NCBI GenBank assembly: GCA_944384905.1
Contig: CALWVE010000022.1
Coordinates: forward strand, 1 to 47,066
Reading direction: 5' to 3'
Source: an uncultured Clostridia bacterium
GTDB taxonomy: Bacteria; Bacillota; Clostridia; Oscillospirales; Acutalibacteraceae
DNA length: 47,066 bases
Shown: positions 6,669-15,671 of the stretch, piece by piece
Layout of the letters: each line of letters starts with the position of its first letter
Position numbering within the stretch: position 1 is the stretch's first letter
Made by a program: the position numbers and the translations under genes
The notes under the pieces: generated by a model
Told to the model about the DNA's origin: nothing
What the model saw: only the letters and a program-made list of their open reading frames with translations
The model's database searches: none

Positions 6669-7238
6669 ATGGAAGAAAATCAAAATTCGGGTGAACTGCT
6701 CGATCGTTTGGAAGACTGGCTGAGCCGCAAAAGAATGGCTTCTGCGCTTCAAATAGGCCGGGCAAAACTAAGTGAATACCAAAAGCAGTTTCCCGGTTCG
6801 GCCGGATTTGTAACCGGATACACAGCCTGCGCGCGCAGGCAGATCAAGGCGCTGGTTCTGCTGTTTTGCGGGCTGATGATCGGCTTGTTCTCTCTATTGG
6901 CCAAATTTGCCTGGGGATGGTTCGCTGCGGCATTCTGCGCCGCATTGGCCGTTGTTTTGTGGGGAATTGCGCTCGGCAAGCGGCGCGCCTCCCCTGCTAT
7001 TTGTTACACCGATCAGGAAATCCATATCTTAAGCCAAACGCAAAAAGCCCCGGTGGTTCTAACCTATCCGGAGCTGACGGAAATTTATGTTCACGGCGAA
7101 CAGGCCGCGCTGTGCACCTCCGACAACACGTGGGTGCTTACGGCGGCCCAAGATGAAAACCTGAAAGAAATGCGGGCTTTTCTGGAAAAGCTGGCTGAGC
7201 GCTGCCCGGGCAGAACGTTTACCGACGACGAAACCTGA
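6669..7238 (+). CDS. Two-helix membrane protein of unknown function
   Basis: A 189-residue protein. The N-terminal 60 residues are charged and helical (LLDRLEDWLSRKR). Two adjacent membrane helices follow at about 63-83 (LVLLFCGLMIGLF) and 86-108 (WGWFAAAFCAALAVVLWGIAL). A soluble C-terminal strand-rich domain (YTDQEIHIL, VVLTYPELTEIYV, NTWVLTA) has the layout of a bacterial PH-like or YcxB-type domain, but this is a weak inference. I choose ATG 6669 over 6660 because the AAAGGAA site (6654-6660) abuts the earlier ATG and is well spaced for the later one. Probably translated from the same message as the isomerase. Confidence 0.65.
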   Translation: MEENQNSGELLDRLEDWLSRKRMASALQIGRAKLSEYQKQFPGSAGFVTGYTACARRQIKALVLLFCGLMIGLFSLLAKFAWGWFAAAFCAALAVVLWGIALGKRRASPAICYTDQEIHILSQTQKAPVVLTYPELTEIYVHGEQAALCTSDNTWVLTAAQDENLKEMRAFLEKLAERCPGRTFTDDET

Positions 7239-7300
7239 CAGATTTTCCGCCGCATCCAGCGTATCATGGACACAGGAATCAAAACGCAGGATGTGATACC

Positions 7301-7477
7301 ATGAAGAAAAAACTGCTGGTGGCGGTATTGGTGCTGTTTCTTTGCTGCTTAATCGGGTGTGAACGTACGCCGCCGCTGCCCAATCCGGCCGCGGCGATGC
7401 AAAGCAGGTTTGAAAAATGGCAGGAAAGCTGGCCGGTAGAAGTCTCGGTCACGTTCGAAATACGGCGCAAGGCCTGA
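7301..7477 (+). CDS. 58-aa predicted lipoprotein
   Basis: A short gene with a textbook lipoprotein leader: MKKKLL, a hydrophobic core, and lipobox LIGC with the acceptor Cys at residue 20. The mature part is only 38 residues, proline-rich at first (TPPLPNP) and then SRFEKWQESWPVEV, ending in a basic RRKA. The ribosome site is modest (AGGATG about 8 bp upstream). A strong terminator follows 25 bp later, so it is probably the last gene of the 5.9-7.5 kb transcript. Family unknown. The very short mature region suggests a membrane-tethered peptide. Confidence 0.55.
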   Translation: MKKKLLVAVLVLFLCCLIGCERTPPLPNPAAAMQSRFEKWQESWPVEVSVTFEIRRKA

Positions 7478-7501
7478 TCCTATTTTTCAGCTATAAAAAT
7501 G

Positions 7502-7532
7502 AAAGGGAGCCAAATGGCTCCCTTTTTGCTCT
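7502..7532 (+). terminator. Rho-independent terminator
   Basis: AAAGGGAGCC/GGCTCCCTTT stem with an AAAT loop followed by T residues. Confidence 0.9.
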
Positions 7533-7640
7533 TTGAAAATCATCAAATTCAGGACATTCAATATTTCTATTTAAATTTGGAAGCAACAATCCTTTAAATG
7601 TTTCTCCAGAAAAATTAACCTAAATTTAGCTTTTTTCTGA

Positions 7641-7669
7641 TTTCCAAATTAACAAGAAGTACTTACAAT
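7641..7669 (+). promoter_or_regulatory. Possible promoter for the SipW-type secreted protein
   Basis: TTTCCA (7641-7646), 17-bp spacer, TACAAT (7664-7669). The -35 is weak. An 11-bp direct repeat GACATTCAATA occurs at 7553-7563 and again at 7673-7683 across this otherwise AT-rich leader. Confidence 0.35.
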
Positions 7670-7703
7670 ATAGACATTCAATAAAAGGAAGGAATGTGAT
7701 CTT

Positions 7704-8789
7704 GTGGGTACAAAAAAGAAAATTTTAGCCTTCGGGCTTGCCGGCGTTATGGCCGTTTCTGTTATGGGAATGGGCTTTGCTGCGTGGCACACAGAAATTA
7801 CGGCTTCGGGTAATATAAGCGCTCAGGCCGCTCAGAGCAACTGGAATGTTCAAATCACACAGGCTGATTTGCAAACCAGTACGCTTGGCGCGGAAATTGA
7901 GACGGATTATTCCGGATACGGCTTAAAGCTGGTCTGCCCTGAAACTTCTTACGGTCAGGCATGCAATGAAGCTGCTGTTGCCAGAAAATATTCCAGTTCC
8001 ACTAAAAGACCAGGAACACAAAGCACAACATATGCGGTAAGCTCTTGGCTGTGGCTGATTGATACCACCCGTTTCGATATGGATCAGCTGGGAAAAATGA
8101 ATACAGAAGATCGCCGCTTAGCCATGCTGAGCGGGATGGAGGATGGATCTGTGATTCGGCTTTCCGATAAAAACACAGCACCCGACGGTACAGAAGTAGA
8201 TCCGATTCATGCTTGGTATTACTACAAAAACACATCGGATTATTTTGGAAGCGAAACTGCTCGTCCGATAATTATGAATGCTCTGGTTGAACAGAGCGAT
8301 GCCTTGGTCAAGCAACTGCGTCCCGATACGTATCACAATTACGTTTTGGCTTGTGTTGTTTCGGATAACACACAAGATTGCCCGGATCTGCAGTTTGTAA
8401 TTGCCTCTATGAAATCCGAAGATGGCAGCGAATCTTCGCCGGTTTCGTTTACCGAAACCCATGCGCAGTATGCCAATGTACATTTTACGCTTCCCGGCGC
8501 TTGGGCAAATTACATCATAACCATTCAGAACAACGGAACCGCATCCGCTTATCTGGAAGATACCGTTATTACATTGGAATCCGACCAGGATCAGCTGGTA
8601 CTCGAACAGCCTGATTTGACGGGTGAAGTTTTGGCTCCCGGCGAAAGCTGCACACTGAACTTTGTAGTGAAAGCGGATAATAATAACTCCAATACATTGG
8701 ATGCCACCGGAACGCTTTCTATTCAGCTGCCTTATGTCCAGGCCGATCTTGCAACAGCTCCGGAAGCCGGACATACACACAATAACTAA
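7704..8789 (+). CDS. Secreted protein with SipW/TasA-type signal peptide
   Basis: A 361-residue exported protein. The N-terminus (TKKKILAFGLAGVMAVSV, then GMGFAAWHTEITASGNI) fits the SipW-cognate class of signal sequences found on TasA and camelysin, where an ER-type signal peptidase cleaves before the xAxF/AxW region. The mature part contains YSGYGLKLVCPETSYG and a stretch suggesting a calcium- or peptide-binding surface. It ends in a beta-sandwich-like repeat with IITIQNNGTASAYLEDT and LAPGESCTLNFVVKA, and a histidine-containing tail (HTHNN). GTG 7704 is the start, with AAGGAAGGA upstream. No sipW or tasA homologue is adjacent. It could be a matrix fibre or a cell-surface protein; substrate unknown. 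Confidence 0.7.
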   Translation: MGTKKKILAFGLAGVMAVSVMGMGFAAWHTEITASGNISAQAAQSNWNVQITQADLQTSTLGAEIETDYSGYGLKLVCPETSYGQACNEAAVARKYSSSTKRPGTQSTTYAVSSWLWLIDTTRFDMDQLGKMNTEDRRLAMLSGMEDGSVIRLSDKNTAPDGTEVDPIHAWYYYKNTSDYFGSETARPIIMNALVEQSDALVKQLRPDTYHNYVLACVVSDNTQDCPDLQFVIASMKSEDGSESSPVSFTETHAQYANVHFTLPGAWANYIITIQNNGTASAYLEDTVITLESDQDQLVLEQPDLTGEVLAPGESCTLNFVVKADNNNSNTLDATGTLSIQLPYVQADLATAPEAGHTHNN

Positions 8790-8821
8790 CCTGCGAGTAA
8801 AAGTAAACTCTCTATTCCATG

Positions 8822-8862
8822 CGCTGTTCGGCAGAAAATTTTGCTGAACAGCGTACTTTTTC
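8822..8862 (+). terminator. Terminator after the secreted protein
   Basis: CGCTGTTCGGCA (8822-8833) pairs with TGCTGAACAGCG (8842-8853) with one G-T pair, then TACTTTTT. Confidence 0.8.
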
Positions 8863-8902
8863 TGCTGAAATTTGATAGAGTTTTTGAAATTTGTTATTAA
8901 GC

Positions 8903-8930
8903 AAAAACCGCCGGCAGCAAACCGGCGGTT
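8903..8930 (-). terminator. Terminator of the clp gene
   Basis: AACCGCCGG (8906-8914)/CCGGCGGTT (8922-8930) stem. On the minus strand it is followed by TTTTTGC. It can also act on the plus strand. Confidence 0.85.
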
Positions 8931-8945
8931 TCTTATTTTATTGGA

Positions 8946-11234
8946 TTACAGGCTATCAATGGCAAGGGCGTCATCGCGCACCGTTACGGCAATGCCCGAA
9001 ACAGCGTCTTCGCCCTTTTCAACCAGCAGCATGGCGATCTTGTCTTCTACTTCGCGGCGGATCAGGTTGCGCAGATCACGCGCGCCGCTGCGTCCGCCGT
9101 AGGCTTTATGAGCCAGCCAGGTGCAGGCGGCTTCGTCATACGTGAAGCGAATGCCGCGTTCTTCCAGCGAGCCGACGTATTCGCTCATCATCAGCCCAGC
9201 AATACGGACAAAGTCTTCTTCGGAAAGACTGCGGAAGACAATCACTTCATCGATACGGCTCAAAAATTCAGGACGCAGGAACTCGGAAAGCGCTTTCATC
9301 GCCTTTTCGCGGTTGGCGGCATCGGCTGTTTTGCCAAAGCCCAGCGCGCCTTCGCGGCGTTCGCTGCCGGCATTCGACGTCATGATGATAACGGTATTGA
9401 TAAAGCTGACGGTCCGTCCGTGGGCATCGGTGATGCGGCCTTCGTCCAGAATCTGCAGCAGGATGTTCATGACATCCGGATGTGCTTTCTCGATTTCATC
9501 GAACAGGATCACGGAATACGGCTTGCGGCGTACTTTTTCGGTGAGCTGGCCGGCTTCATCGTATCCCACGTAGCCCGGAGGCGAACCGATGATTTTAGAA
9601 ACCGAGTGCTTTTCCATAAACTCCGACATATCCAGACGGATCAACGTTTCGGGCGAATCAAACAGTTCGCGGGAAAGCACGCGCACCAGCTCGGTTTTGC
9701 CCGTACCGGTGGGACCTACAAAAATAAACGAAGCGGGACGGCGGCGCGGGCTGATGTGTACCCGGCTGCGGCGCACGGCGTTGGCTACGGCGGCAACCGC
9801 TTCATCTTGGCCGATGATTGCGGAAGAAAGCTTTTCTTCCAGACCGGCCAGCTTCTGCAATTCGTTTTCGCGGATACGGCTGGCGGGAATGCCCGTCCAA
9901 AGCTCGATCACGCGCGCCAGGTCTTCATCCGTAACCTGCGCGCCCAGCGCTTCGGGTTCCAGCTGTTTAATCTTCTCATCATAGGAAGCAATTTCATAGC
10001 GGACTTCCGCCAGCGCCTGATAATCCGGCACCGTGCTTTCGCTGGTAATTTCGTTTTCTTTTTCTTCGGCGGCTTTTTTGGCCTGAACGGCGTTATCATA
10101 ATCGGCCATCGCCTTATTGCGCAGAGCCGCGCAGGCACAGGCTTCGTCCAGCAGGTCAATCGCCTTATCGGGCAGATAACGATCATTGATATAGCGCTCG
10201 GAAAGCGTTACGGCATGGCGCACGATCAGCGGCGAAACCTGCACACGATGGTAGGATTCATAGTAGCTCTTGATACCTTCCAGCACCTGAATGGTATCTT
10301 CAATGGACGGTTCTTCCACCGTAACGGGTTGGAAGCGGCGCTCCAAAGCGGCGTCTTTTTCGATATTCTTGCGGTATTCGTTGAACGTTGTGGCGCCGAT
10401 TACCTGAATTTCACCGCGGGAAAGGGCGGGTTTCAAAATATTGGCGGCGTTCATGCTGCCGTCGGCATCGCCGGCGCCCACAAGATTATGGACTTCATCG
10501 ATAAACAGAATGATATTGCCATCGGCCTTGACTTCGTCCACCAGGCCCTTGATTCTGCTTTCAAACTGGCCGCGGAACTGCGTTCCGGCTACCAGCGCGG
10601 TGAGATCCAGCAGCTGGATTTCCTTGTTTCGAAGTTTAGCCGGCACTTCTCCGCGCACAATCCGCTGTGCGAGTCCTTCGGCAATGGCCGTTTTGCCTAC
10701 GCCGGGTTCGCCGATCAGGCAGGGGTTGTTTTTGGTACGGCGGGAGAGAATCTGGATCACACGGCCGATTTCGCGTTCGCGTCCGATGATGGCATCCAGC
10801 AAGCCGTCACGGGCACGGGCCGTCAGGTCGGTACAATAGGCCGAAATATGCTTACGTTTGTTCTTGCGGGAATCCGATTTTACCCGTCCGGCTTTGGGCG
10901 GGGCGGAAGATTCATTGGCATTGCCAGCTGCTCCGCCGAACAGTTCATTAAACGGGAACGTGGCGGCACCGCCGGGCGTGAAACCGTCTTCGTCTTCCCC
11001 ATTGTTATTCTGGGCGTTTTCCAGCGTGGCCATCAAGCCGTTCATTTCATCCGACATGGCTTCCAGCTGTTCATCGGTAATGCCCATTTTTTCCATCAGG
11101 TCATTGACAGGCTGAATACCTAATTCTTTCGCACACACCATGCACAGGCCTTTGGTGTTCTTTACATCGTTCGTCTGGCTGACAAACACAACGGCAGGGC
11201 GCTTACCGCACCGGCTGCACATCATCATATTCAT
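8946..11234 (-). CDS. Clp ATPase (ClpC/ClpE type) with N-terminal zinc finger
   Basis: A 762-residue Hsp100 unfoldase. It starts with a C4 zinc finger (C6, C9, C31, C34) as in ClpE instead of the double ClpN repeat of ClpC. A linker rich in Glu, Asn and Gly follows. AAA1 has Walker [10 protein letters not shown] and Walker [10 protein letters not shown], then a short coiled-coil M domain. AAA2 has GPTGTGKTE and [13 protein letters not shown], then a C-terminal D2-small domain. Such proteins unfold substrates for ClpP or act with adaptors such as McsB. ATG 11234 has AAAGGATG upstream. No ctsR, mcsA or mcsB and no CtsR-like heptad lie next to it. It is the last gene after cvpA-like and pgsA, with a hairpin in between. 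Confidence 0.9.
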   Translation of the reverse strand: MNMMMCSRCGKRPAVVFVSQTNDVKNTKGLCMVCAKELGIQPVNDLMEKMGITDEQLEAMSDEMNGLMATLENAQNNNGEDEDGFTPGGAATFPFNELFGGAAGNANESSAPPKAGRVKSDSRKNKRKHISAYCTDLTARARDGLLDAIIGREREIGRVIQILSRRTKNNPCLIGEPGVGKTAIAEGLAQRIVRGEVPAKLRNKEIQLLDLTALVAGTQFRGQFESRIKGLVDEVKADGNIILFIDEVHNLVGAGDADGSMNAANILKPALSRGEIQVIGATTFNEYRKNIEKDAALERRFQPVTVEEPSIEDTIQVLEGIKSYYESYHRVQVSPLIVRHAVTLSERYINDRYLPDKAIDLLDEACACAALRNKAMADYDNAVQAKKAAEEKENEITSESTVPDYQALAEVRYEIASYDEKIKQLEPEALGAQVTDEDLARVIELWTGIPASRIRENELQKLAGLEEKLSSAIIGQDEAVAAVANAVRRSRVHISPRRRPASFIFVGPTGTGKTELVRVLSRELFDSPETLIRLDMSEFMEKHSVSKIIGSPPGYVGYDEAGQLTEKVRRKPYSVILFDEIEKAHPDVMNILLQILDEGRITDAHGRTVSFINTVIIMTSNAGSERREGALGFGKTADAANREKAMKALSEFLRPEFLSRIDEVIVFRSLSEEDFVRIAGLMMSEYVGSLEERGIRFTYDEAACTWLAHKAYGGRSGARDLRNLIRREVEDKIAMLLVEKGEDAVSGIAVTVRDDALAIDSL

Positions 11235-11251
11235 TCACATCCTTTGCAAAA

Positions 11252-11293
11252 GGCAGCTGCCTTTGCAGCTGCCGCAGAGCCGGAACCCCGGCA
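11252..11293 (-). terminator. Tandem hairpins between pgsA and clp (attenuator or terminator)
   Basis: On the minus strand a GCCGG-AACC-type stem (about 11280-11293) is followed by a perfect 9-bp GGCAGCTGC/GCAGCTGCC stem (11252-11273) and TTTT, directly before the clp ribosome site. There is almost no room for a separate promoter, so this may attenuate read-through into clp. Confidence 0.65.
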
Positions 11294-11301
11294 TTTACCT
11301 T

Positions 11302-11934
11302 TTACGAATTCAATCCATCCCGGCCTGTAAGGGCAGAACGGATATCAAAATTATCTTTGGGATCATTCGATTGAAGCAGCGCAAAAAATACCGCCGCATA
11401 CCGGATCATGGCATACACCATCATCACGGCTGTGATTCCCAGCAAAATGTTGGAAACCGTGTAAAAAGCCTCTGTTTTCAGGTTGAGGAATCCATCCATC
11501 ACCACAATAATGCCTACGGAAATATAAAACAGAACCGTAGCCGTTTTTCCATACCAGCGGGCCGCACAGGGCTTTTTATGCCGTTTGAGCAGAACAAAAG
11601 CACCGATTGCCATCAGAACTTCTTTGGCCACAAAAACCATTAAAATGAAAACCAGGCTAGGGAATTTAACGCCGATACACACTGCCGCAGCCACCTGGGT
11701 CAGTTTATCCGCCAGCGGGTCCAGCATCTTTCCCAAATCGGTGACCTGATTCAGTTTACGCGCAAAGAAGCCGTCAAATGCATCGCTCAGGCCTGAAATG
11801 GCAATCATCACCACTGCCCAGAGAATCTGATCATTGAGGAAAAAATACGCCATGGCCGGCACGACAAGAATGCGGATAAAAGAAAGCGTGTTCGGCACAT
11901 TAAGAACCGGATATTTCTGACTTTCGGTTTTCAC
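11302..11934 (-). CDS. pgsA: CDP-diacylglycerol-glycerol-3-phosphate 3-phosphatidyltransferase
   Basis: A 210-residue integral membrane CDP-alcohol phosphatidyltransferase. It commits CDP-diacylglycerol to phosphatidylglycerol synthesis. The signature DG-x2-AR-x8-G-x3-D-x3-D is visible as SDAFDGFFARKLNQVTDLG followed by KMLDPLADK at about residues 50-77. The N-terminus NVPNTLSFIRIL is the usual PgsA start, and about six hydrophobic helices follow. The length is slightly above the typical 180-195 residues because of a charged C-terminal tail. It lies 43 bp after the CvpA-like gene and before clp in the same leftward unit. A different CDP-alcohol transferase is possible but less likely. Confidence 0.88.
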   Translation of the reverse strand: MKTESQKYPVLNVPNTLSFIRILVVPAMAYFFLNDQILWAVVMIAISGLSDAFDGFFARKLNQVTDLGKMLDPLADKLTQVAAAVCIGVKFPSLVFILMVFVAKEVLMAIGAFVLLKRHKKPCAARWYGKTATVLFYISVGIIVVMDGFLNLKTEAFYTVSNILLGITAVMMVYAMIRYAAVFFALLQSNDPKDNFDIRSALTGRDGLNS

Positions 11935-11977
11935 GGGTTAATCTCCTTTTGGTAAATTAGTAGAAAATACAAGCGTT

Positions 11978-12667
11978 TTACCGCAGCAGAGCATAAATGG
12001 GATTATGTTCGTAGACCACATCAAACAGAATAGACGTATGAATATTCTGTTCCGCCAGTTCGCGCATAGAATTTTTCATCATGGGCACCGCAATATTGAG
12101 CGAAGCACAAACCAGCCATACAACCAGCACGCCTTTGAGCAGGCCAAACACGCCGCCCAAAGCCTCATTCAGCTGACGGATCAGCGGCAGTTCAAACACC
12201 GCACACAGCATCTTGGTAAACAGGCGCGCCAGCATCATAAACGCAAGGAACAGCACCAGAACAACCAGGAACTTGAGCACCGTGATGAAAACCGGAGAAA
12301 TGGCGTCGGCCAGCGTATAGGCCAGGTCTCCGCCTCCGCTTACCTGAGCGGCTAACGACTGCGCCGTTATACCATAGTGTGCCAAAGCACGCTCAAGAAA
12401 TGCAGGGAAAGAATCCAGTAAAGTCCGAATTTCTGCTTCTGTTGGCACAGAAACCGTGAGCTGAGCCGCAATACGCCCTGCAAGCGGTTCGCGGATAAAC
12501 GACGTGTAAACCCAATCCGAAATCATCCCGCCGAACATCATGGCCAAAACAACGGAAGCAATCGTTCCGATCAGGCTTACCAAACCGGCGGCAAAGCCTT
12601 TTTTCCATCCACGAAGAAAAAACAGAACCAAAATAGCCATCAATAACAGGTCCAGTAAATATGCCAC
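11978..12667 (-). CDS. CvpA family membrane protein
   Basis: A 229-residue protein with the CvpA layout: an N-terminal helix (LLDLLLMAILVLFFLRGWKKGF) with the typical R-G-x-K-K-G-F turn, then LVSLIGTIASVVLAMMFGG, and later pairs of helices around 130-160 and 185-205 with GGVFGLLKGVLVVWLV. Family members are four- or five-helix inner-membrane proteins linked to colicin V export in enterobacteria and to envelope homeostasis more widely. A promoter with 17-bp spacing precedes it, making it the first gene of the cvpA-pgsA-clp unit. Confidence 0.82.
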   Translation of the reverse strand: MAYLLDLLLMAILVLFFLRGWKKGFAAGLVSLIGTIASVVLAMMFGGMISDWVYTSFIREPLAGRIAAQLTVSVPTEAEIRTLLDSFPAFLERALAHYGITAQSLAAQVSGGGDLAYTLADAISPVFITVLKFLVVLVLFLAFMMLARLFTKMLCAVFELPLIRQLNEALGGVFGLLKGVLVVWLVCASLNIAVPMMKNSMRELAEQNIHTSILFDVVYEHNPIYALLR

Positions 12668-12697
12668 AGGCTATCACTCCTTTTCCAAAACACAAAA

Positions 12698-12726
12698 ATC
12701 ATACCATATTCCTGACATAATTACAA
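12698..12726 (-). promoter_or_regulatory. Promoter of cvpA-pgsA-clp unit
   Basis: Minus strand TTGTAA (12721-12726), 17-bp spacer, TATGAT (12698-12703), 31 bp before the CvpA-like ATG. Confidence 0.6.
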
Positions 12727-12778
12727 GCTTTTCCAAACTTCACGTCAAAAAATGACGAAGAAACAGGGCGGTTGTCAT

Positions 12779-14050
12779 TTAGGATACCGCTTTAAAATCA
12801 ACGAATTTAATCTCGTTGATTCCCAGCACATACCCTGTGCTGGAGCTGGAAAGCGCAACCGCATGTGCATTGCGCCCAACTTCTTTTTCGGCCAGTCTTT
12901 CGCCCGTTGCCGCATCCAAAACGGTAACCTGGCTATCACAGAGAACAGCAGCACTATCCCCGTACAGAGAGCAGGAAATCGCTTTCCCTTCCAATTCGGT
13001 ACGCATCGGCGAATTTTTGCCGTCCATGCAAACGACGGAAGAATACTCACCGTCATAAAAAACAACGCAGGTTGTGCTGTTTTGCATGGTGTAAGCCGCC
13101 AAGGTGGCACCGTCGTATTCCACGCTGGTAAACGCCGAAGCAGGATTCTGCGAGAAATCATACAGCAACCCATACAGCGCGGCGGTATCCCCTACCGCCG
13201 TGATGCTGTCGTTATCGCCCCAATGCAGAGCAAGGATCAGATTGTTGGAAACGGTCACGGTAGAAACCGGCGTTTCTTTTGAAAAATCAAACAGATGCAA
13301 AACGGACTGCATCGCGCCGTTGTTGGTAGAAACCGTAGACACCACGCCCTGCGTACCGTCACGGCTTAAAGCAACGGCCGAAATATAAGAATCGTAGAAA
13401 GCATAAGTGTACTGAACTTCGCCGTTTTGCAGATAGACAGTGAGCTTAGAGGCGTTGCCCTCTCCCTGCGTGGCCAATGCAAAACGTCCGTTTTGCGCCA
13501 ATGCCGCACATTGAATATTGCCCTCTGCTTTGCCGGTTAAAACAGTTTTCGAAATTGTTTCAATCTGGTAACCGGTTCCGCCCAGATTATAAACCAAATA
13601 TTTTCCGCCGTTCATGCACAGCCGGGGAGCCGAAAAACTATGCTGACGCGAAATAACCGGCTTGGCTGTCGTGTTCAGCACCGTAAGCGCCGTATCACTC
13701 AACGTGACGGCCATTCCATCGGAAGAACGCAGATTCGAGGGCAAAACCTGAGAACCTGTGATCCGCGTAGGATAACCGTCCCCCACCTGGAATCCGGCTA
13801 TCCTGGTTTGGAACCAATCGCCCATCTGCCCCATCAGCAGGCTATCACGCGCCATCCAAGCGCCGACAACGACAACGGCCAAAGCCAAAATGACAACCAC
13901 GCGCAAAAGCGGACGGAGTTTCTTTTTTTCTTTTCGGGGCTTGGGAGCGGGTTCCTCTTCTTCTTCCCAGATTTCTTCATCGGCCCCGTATTTCAGCCGG
14001 GCAAAGCCGGTCTTTTCTTTCTTCTCCTTCGGATCTTTTCGAAAAGCCAT
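12779..14050 (-). CDS. Membrane-anchored beta-propeller protein, DUF5711-like
   Basis: A 423-residue protein. The charged cytoplasmic N-terminus (about 1-50) contains EEIWEEEEEPAPKPRKEKKK. One membrane helix follows (LRPLLRVVVILALAVVVVGAW, about 50-70). The extracytoplasmic part is a series of repeated strand motifs such as NGRFALATQGEGNASKLTVY, ALSRDGTQGVVSTVS and YGDSAAVLCDSQVTVLDAATG, each of beta-propeller blade type. This matches the DUF5711 architecture seen in Clostridia, by recollection and not a search. ATG 14050 is preferred over an upstream one because AAAGGATAAAGGA lies just before it. It begins 4 bp after truA stops and is the last gene of the ruvC operon. Confidence 0.65.
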   Translation of the reverse strand: MAFRKDPKEKKEKTGFARLKYGADEEIWEEEEEPAPKPRKEKKKLRPLLRVVVILALAVVVVGAWMARDSLLMGQMGDWFQTRIAGFQVGDGYPTRITGSQVLPSNLRSSDGMAVTLSDTALTVLNTTAKPVISRQHSFSAPRLCMNGGKYLVYNLGGTGYQIETISKTVLTGKAEGNIQCAALAQNGRFALATQGEGNASKLTVYLQNGEVQYTYAFYDSYISAVALSRDGTQGVVSTVSTNNGAMQSVLHLFDFSKETPVSTVTVSNNLILALHWGDNDSITAVGDTAALYGLLYDFSQNPASAFTSVEYDGATLAAYTMQNSTTCVVFYDGEYSSVVCMDGKNSPMRTELEGKAISCSLYGDSAAVLCDSQVTVLDAATGERLAEKEVGRNAHAVALSSSSTGYVLGINEIKFVDFKAVS

Positions 14051-14054
14051 TCCT

Positions 14055-14831
14055 TTATCCTTTCGTTTCATCCAATTCAATGTCATCGGGATAGAATACC
14101 CGATTCAGATAGAGTCCGCAGGCCGGAGCAGTCGGCCCCGCCGCGGCGCGGTCTTTTGCTTTCAGAATATGTTCAATCTCCTGCGGCGTGCGTTTTCCCT
14201 GCGCCACTTCCAGCAAAGTTCCCGTAAGAATACGCACCATATTATACAGGAATCCGTCGGCCGCTACCGTGAAGATCACCATACCGTCTTCGCGGCGGCG
14301 CACGTTGGCATATTGAATGGTGCGGGTCAGATCGCCCTCGTCGCGGGCGTCAAGCGTGCAGAACGAGTGGAAATCATGTTTGCCTACATAATACTGTGCC
14401 GCTTCGTTGAGCTTGTCCACATCCAGCGGGCCATAGTAATGCAGCGCCCGCCCTTCCAAAAACGGATTGCGTACAGGCTGGTTCCAGATTTCGTAAGTAT
14501 ATTCCTTGCCCAGGCAGGAATAGCGCGCGTGCAGATCATCCCGCACCGTGCGGCACGAAAGCACAGCCATATCGGGCGGCAGAAAATGATTCATCGCGCC
14601 CACAAGCCGTTCGTTCGGAATGCGCGTATCGATTTTCATGCTGATGCAAAATTGCCGGGCATGTACGCCCGCATCGGTACGGCTGCACCCTTTGAGCGGT
14701 GGGCAAACACCCACAATCCGCGCCAGCGCTTCCTGAAACACCTGCTGAACCGTGCGGGCATTATCCTGAATTTGCCAGCCGTGATAGCCGGTTCCGCAAT
14801 AAGCCAGGGTAAACAGAATGTTGCGTTCCAA
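14055..14831 (-). CDS. truA: tRNA pseudouridine(38-40) synthase
   Basis: A 258-residue TruA. Catalytic Asp53 lies in KGCSRTDAGVHA, and GTGYHGWQIQ, FHSFCTLDARDEGD and GFLYNMVRILTGTLLEVAQGKR are the remaining family motifs. It isomerises uridines in the tRNA anticodon arm. Placement right after ecfT is a widespread Bacillota arrangement (ecfA1-ecfA2-ecfT-truA). A 27-bp gap separates it from ecfT and 4 bp from the propeller gene. Confidence 0.96.
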   Translation of the reverse strand: MERNILFTLAYCGTGYHGWQIQDNARTVQQVFQEALARIVGVCPPLKGCSRTDAGVHARQFCISMKIDTRIPNERLVGAMNHFLPPDMAVLSCRTVRDDLHARYSCLGKEYTYEIWNQPVRNPFLEGRALHYYGPLDVDKLNEAAQYYVGKHDFHSFCTLDARDEGDLTRTIQYANVRRREDGMVIFTVAADGFLYNMVRILTGTLLEVAQGKRTPQEIEHILKAKDRAAAGPTAPACGLYLNRVFYPDDIELDETKG

Positions 14832-14858
14832 ATCAAGTCTCCCTTATTTCAAATCAGA

Positions 14859-15671
14859 TTATCGCAAAGACGGAAAAACAAAATTGCACACGATCACCAC
14901 GGCGCAGGCCAGACACGAAAGTCCCAGCGAAAGCACATCGCCGCCGCTGACATGAAGCACTTTCATCTTGGTGCGTCCCTCGCCGCCGTGATAGCAGCGG
15001 CACTCCATGGCCGTAGCCAGATCGAACGCCCGGCGGAAAGCCGATACAAACAGCGGAATCAGAATCGGGATCAGCGCCTTGACGCGGTCGATCAATCCGC
15101 CGCTTTCAAGATCGGCGCCGCGCGCCTTCTGGGCACTCATGATCTTATCGGTTTCTTCCAGCAAAGTGGGAATAAACCGCAGAGCGATCGTCATCATCAT
15201 GGCAAATTCATGCACCGGCACATGCAATTTAGCAAGCGGTTTAAGCAGCCGCTCGATTGCATCGGTCAGCTGGGTGGGCGACGTGGTAAACGTAAGCAGT
15301 GCGCTGATCATAATCAGCGCCGTGATGCGGATCACGATAAACAAGGCGTTAAAAATACCGTTTAACGTGATGCGCAGAAAACCGAACTGCCACAGCGGCT
15401 CGCCCGAACCGTAGAACAGGTTAATCAGCGAAGTGAACGCGATGATGAACAAAACCGGCTTTACGCTTTTGATATACAGCTTCATCGGCACTTTTGAGAG
15501 CAGCATGGCCGCTACGGTAAACGCGACCATCACGCCCAGGCCGAAAAAGTTCTTCGCCAAAAACATAAACACGATCATCAAAACCACCAGCACCAGCTTT
15601 ACTCTGGGGTCCATGCGGTGGATCGGCGATTTAGCCGGGAAAAACTGGCCGAATGTAATATCTGCAATCAT
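14859..15671 (-). CDS. ecfT: Energy-coupling factor transporter transmembrane protein EcfT
   Basis: A 270-residue membrane subunit with about five or six helices. The C-terminal coupling region has the two family AxG-type motifs (SAQKARGADLES and SAFRRAFDLATAMECRCYHGGEGRTK). It couples the two EcfA ATPases to interchangeable vitamin-specific S components. Its start overlaps the ecfA2 stop by 4 bp (ATGA), indicating translational coupling. No S component gene is in the window, consistent with a shared group II ECF module. Confidence 0.95.
   Translation of the reverse strand: MIADITFGQFFPAKSPIHRMDPRVKLVLVVLMIVFMFLAKNFFGLGVMVAFTVAAMLLSKVPMKLYIKSVKPVLFIIAFTSLINLFYGSGEPLWQFGFLRITLNGIFNALFIVIRITALIMISALLTFTTSPTQLTDAIERLLKPLAKLHVPVHEFAMMMTIALRFIPTLLEETDKIMSAQKARGADLESGGLIDRVKALIPILIPLFVSAFRRAFDLATAMECRCYHGGEGRTKMKVLHVSGGDVLSLGLSCLACAVVIVCNFVFPSLR

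Noticed and set aside
9108..11123. 671-codon plus-strand frame opposite the clp gene
   Set aside because: Antisense artefact of high-GC third positions; clp has all family motifs on the minus strand.
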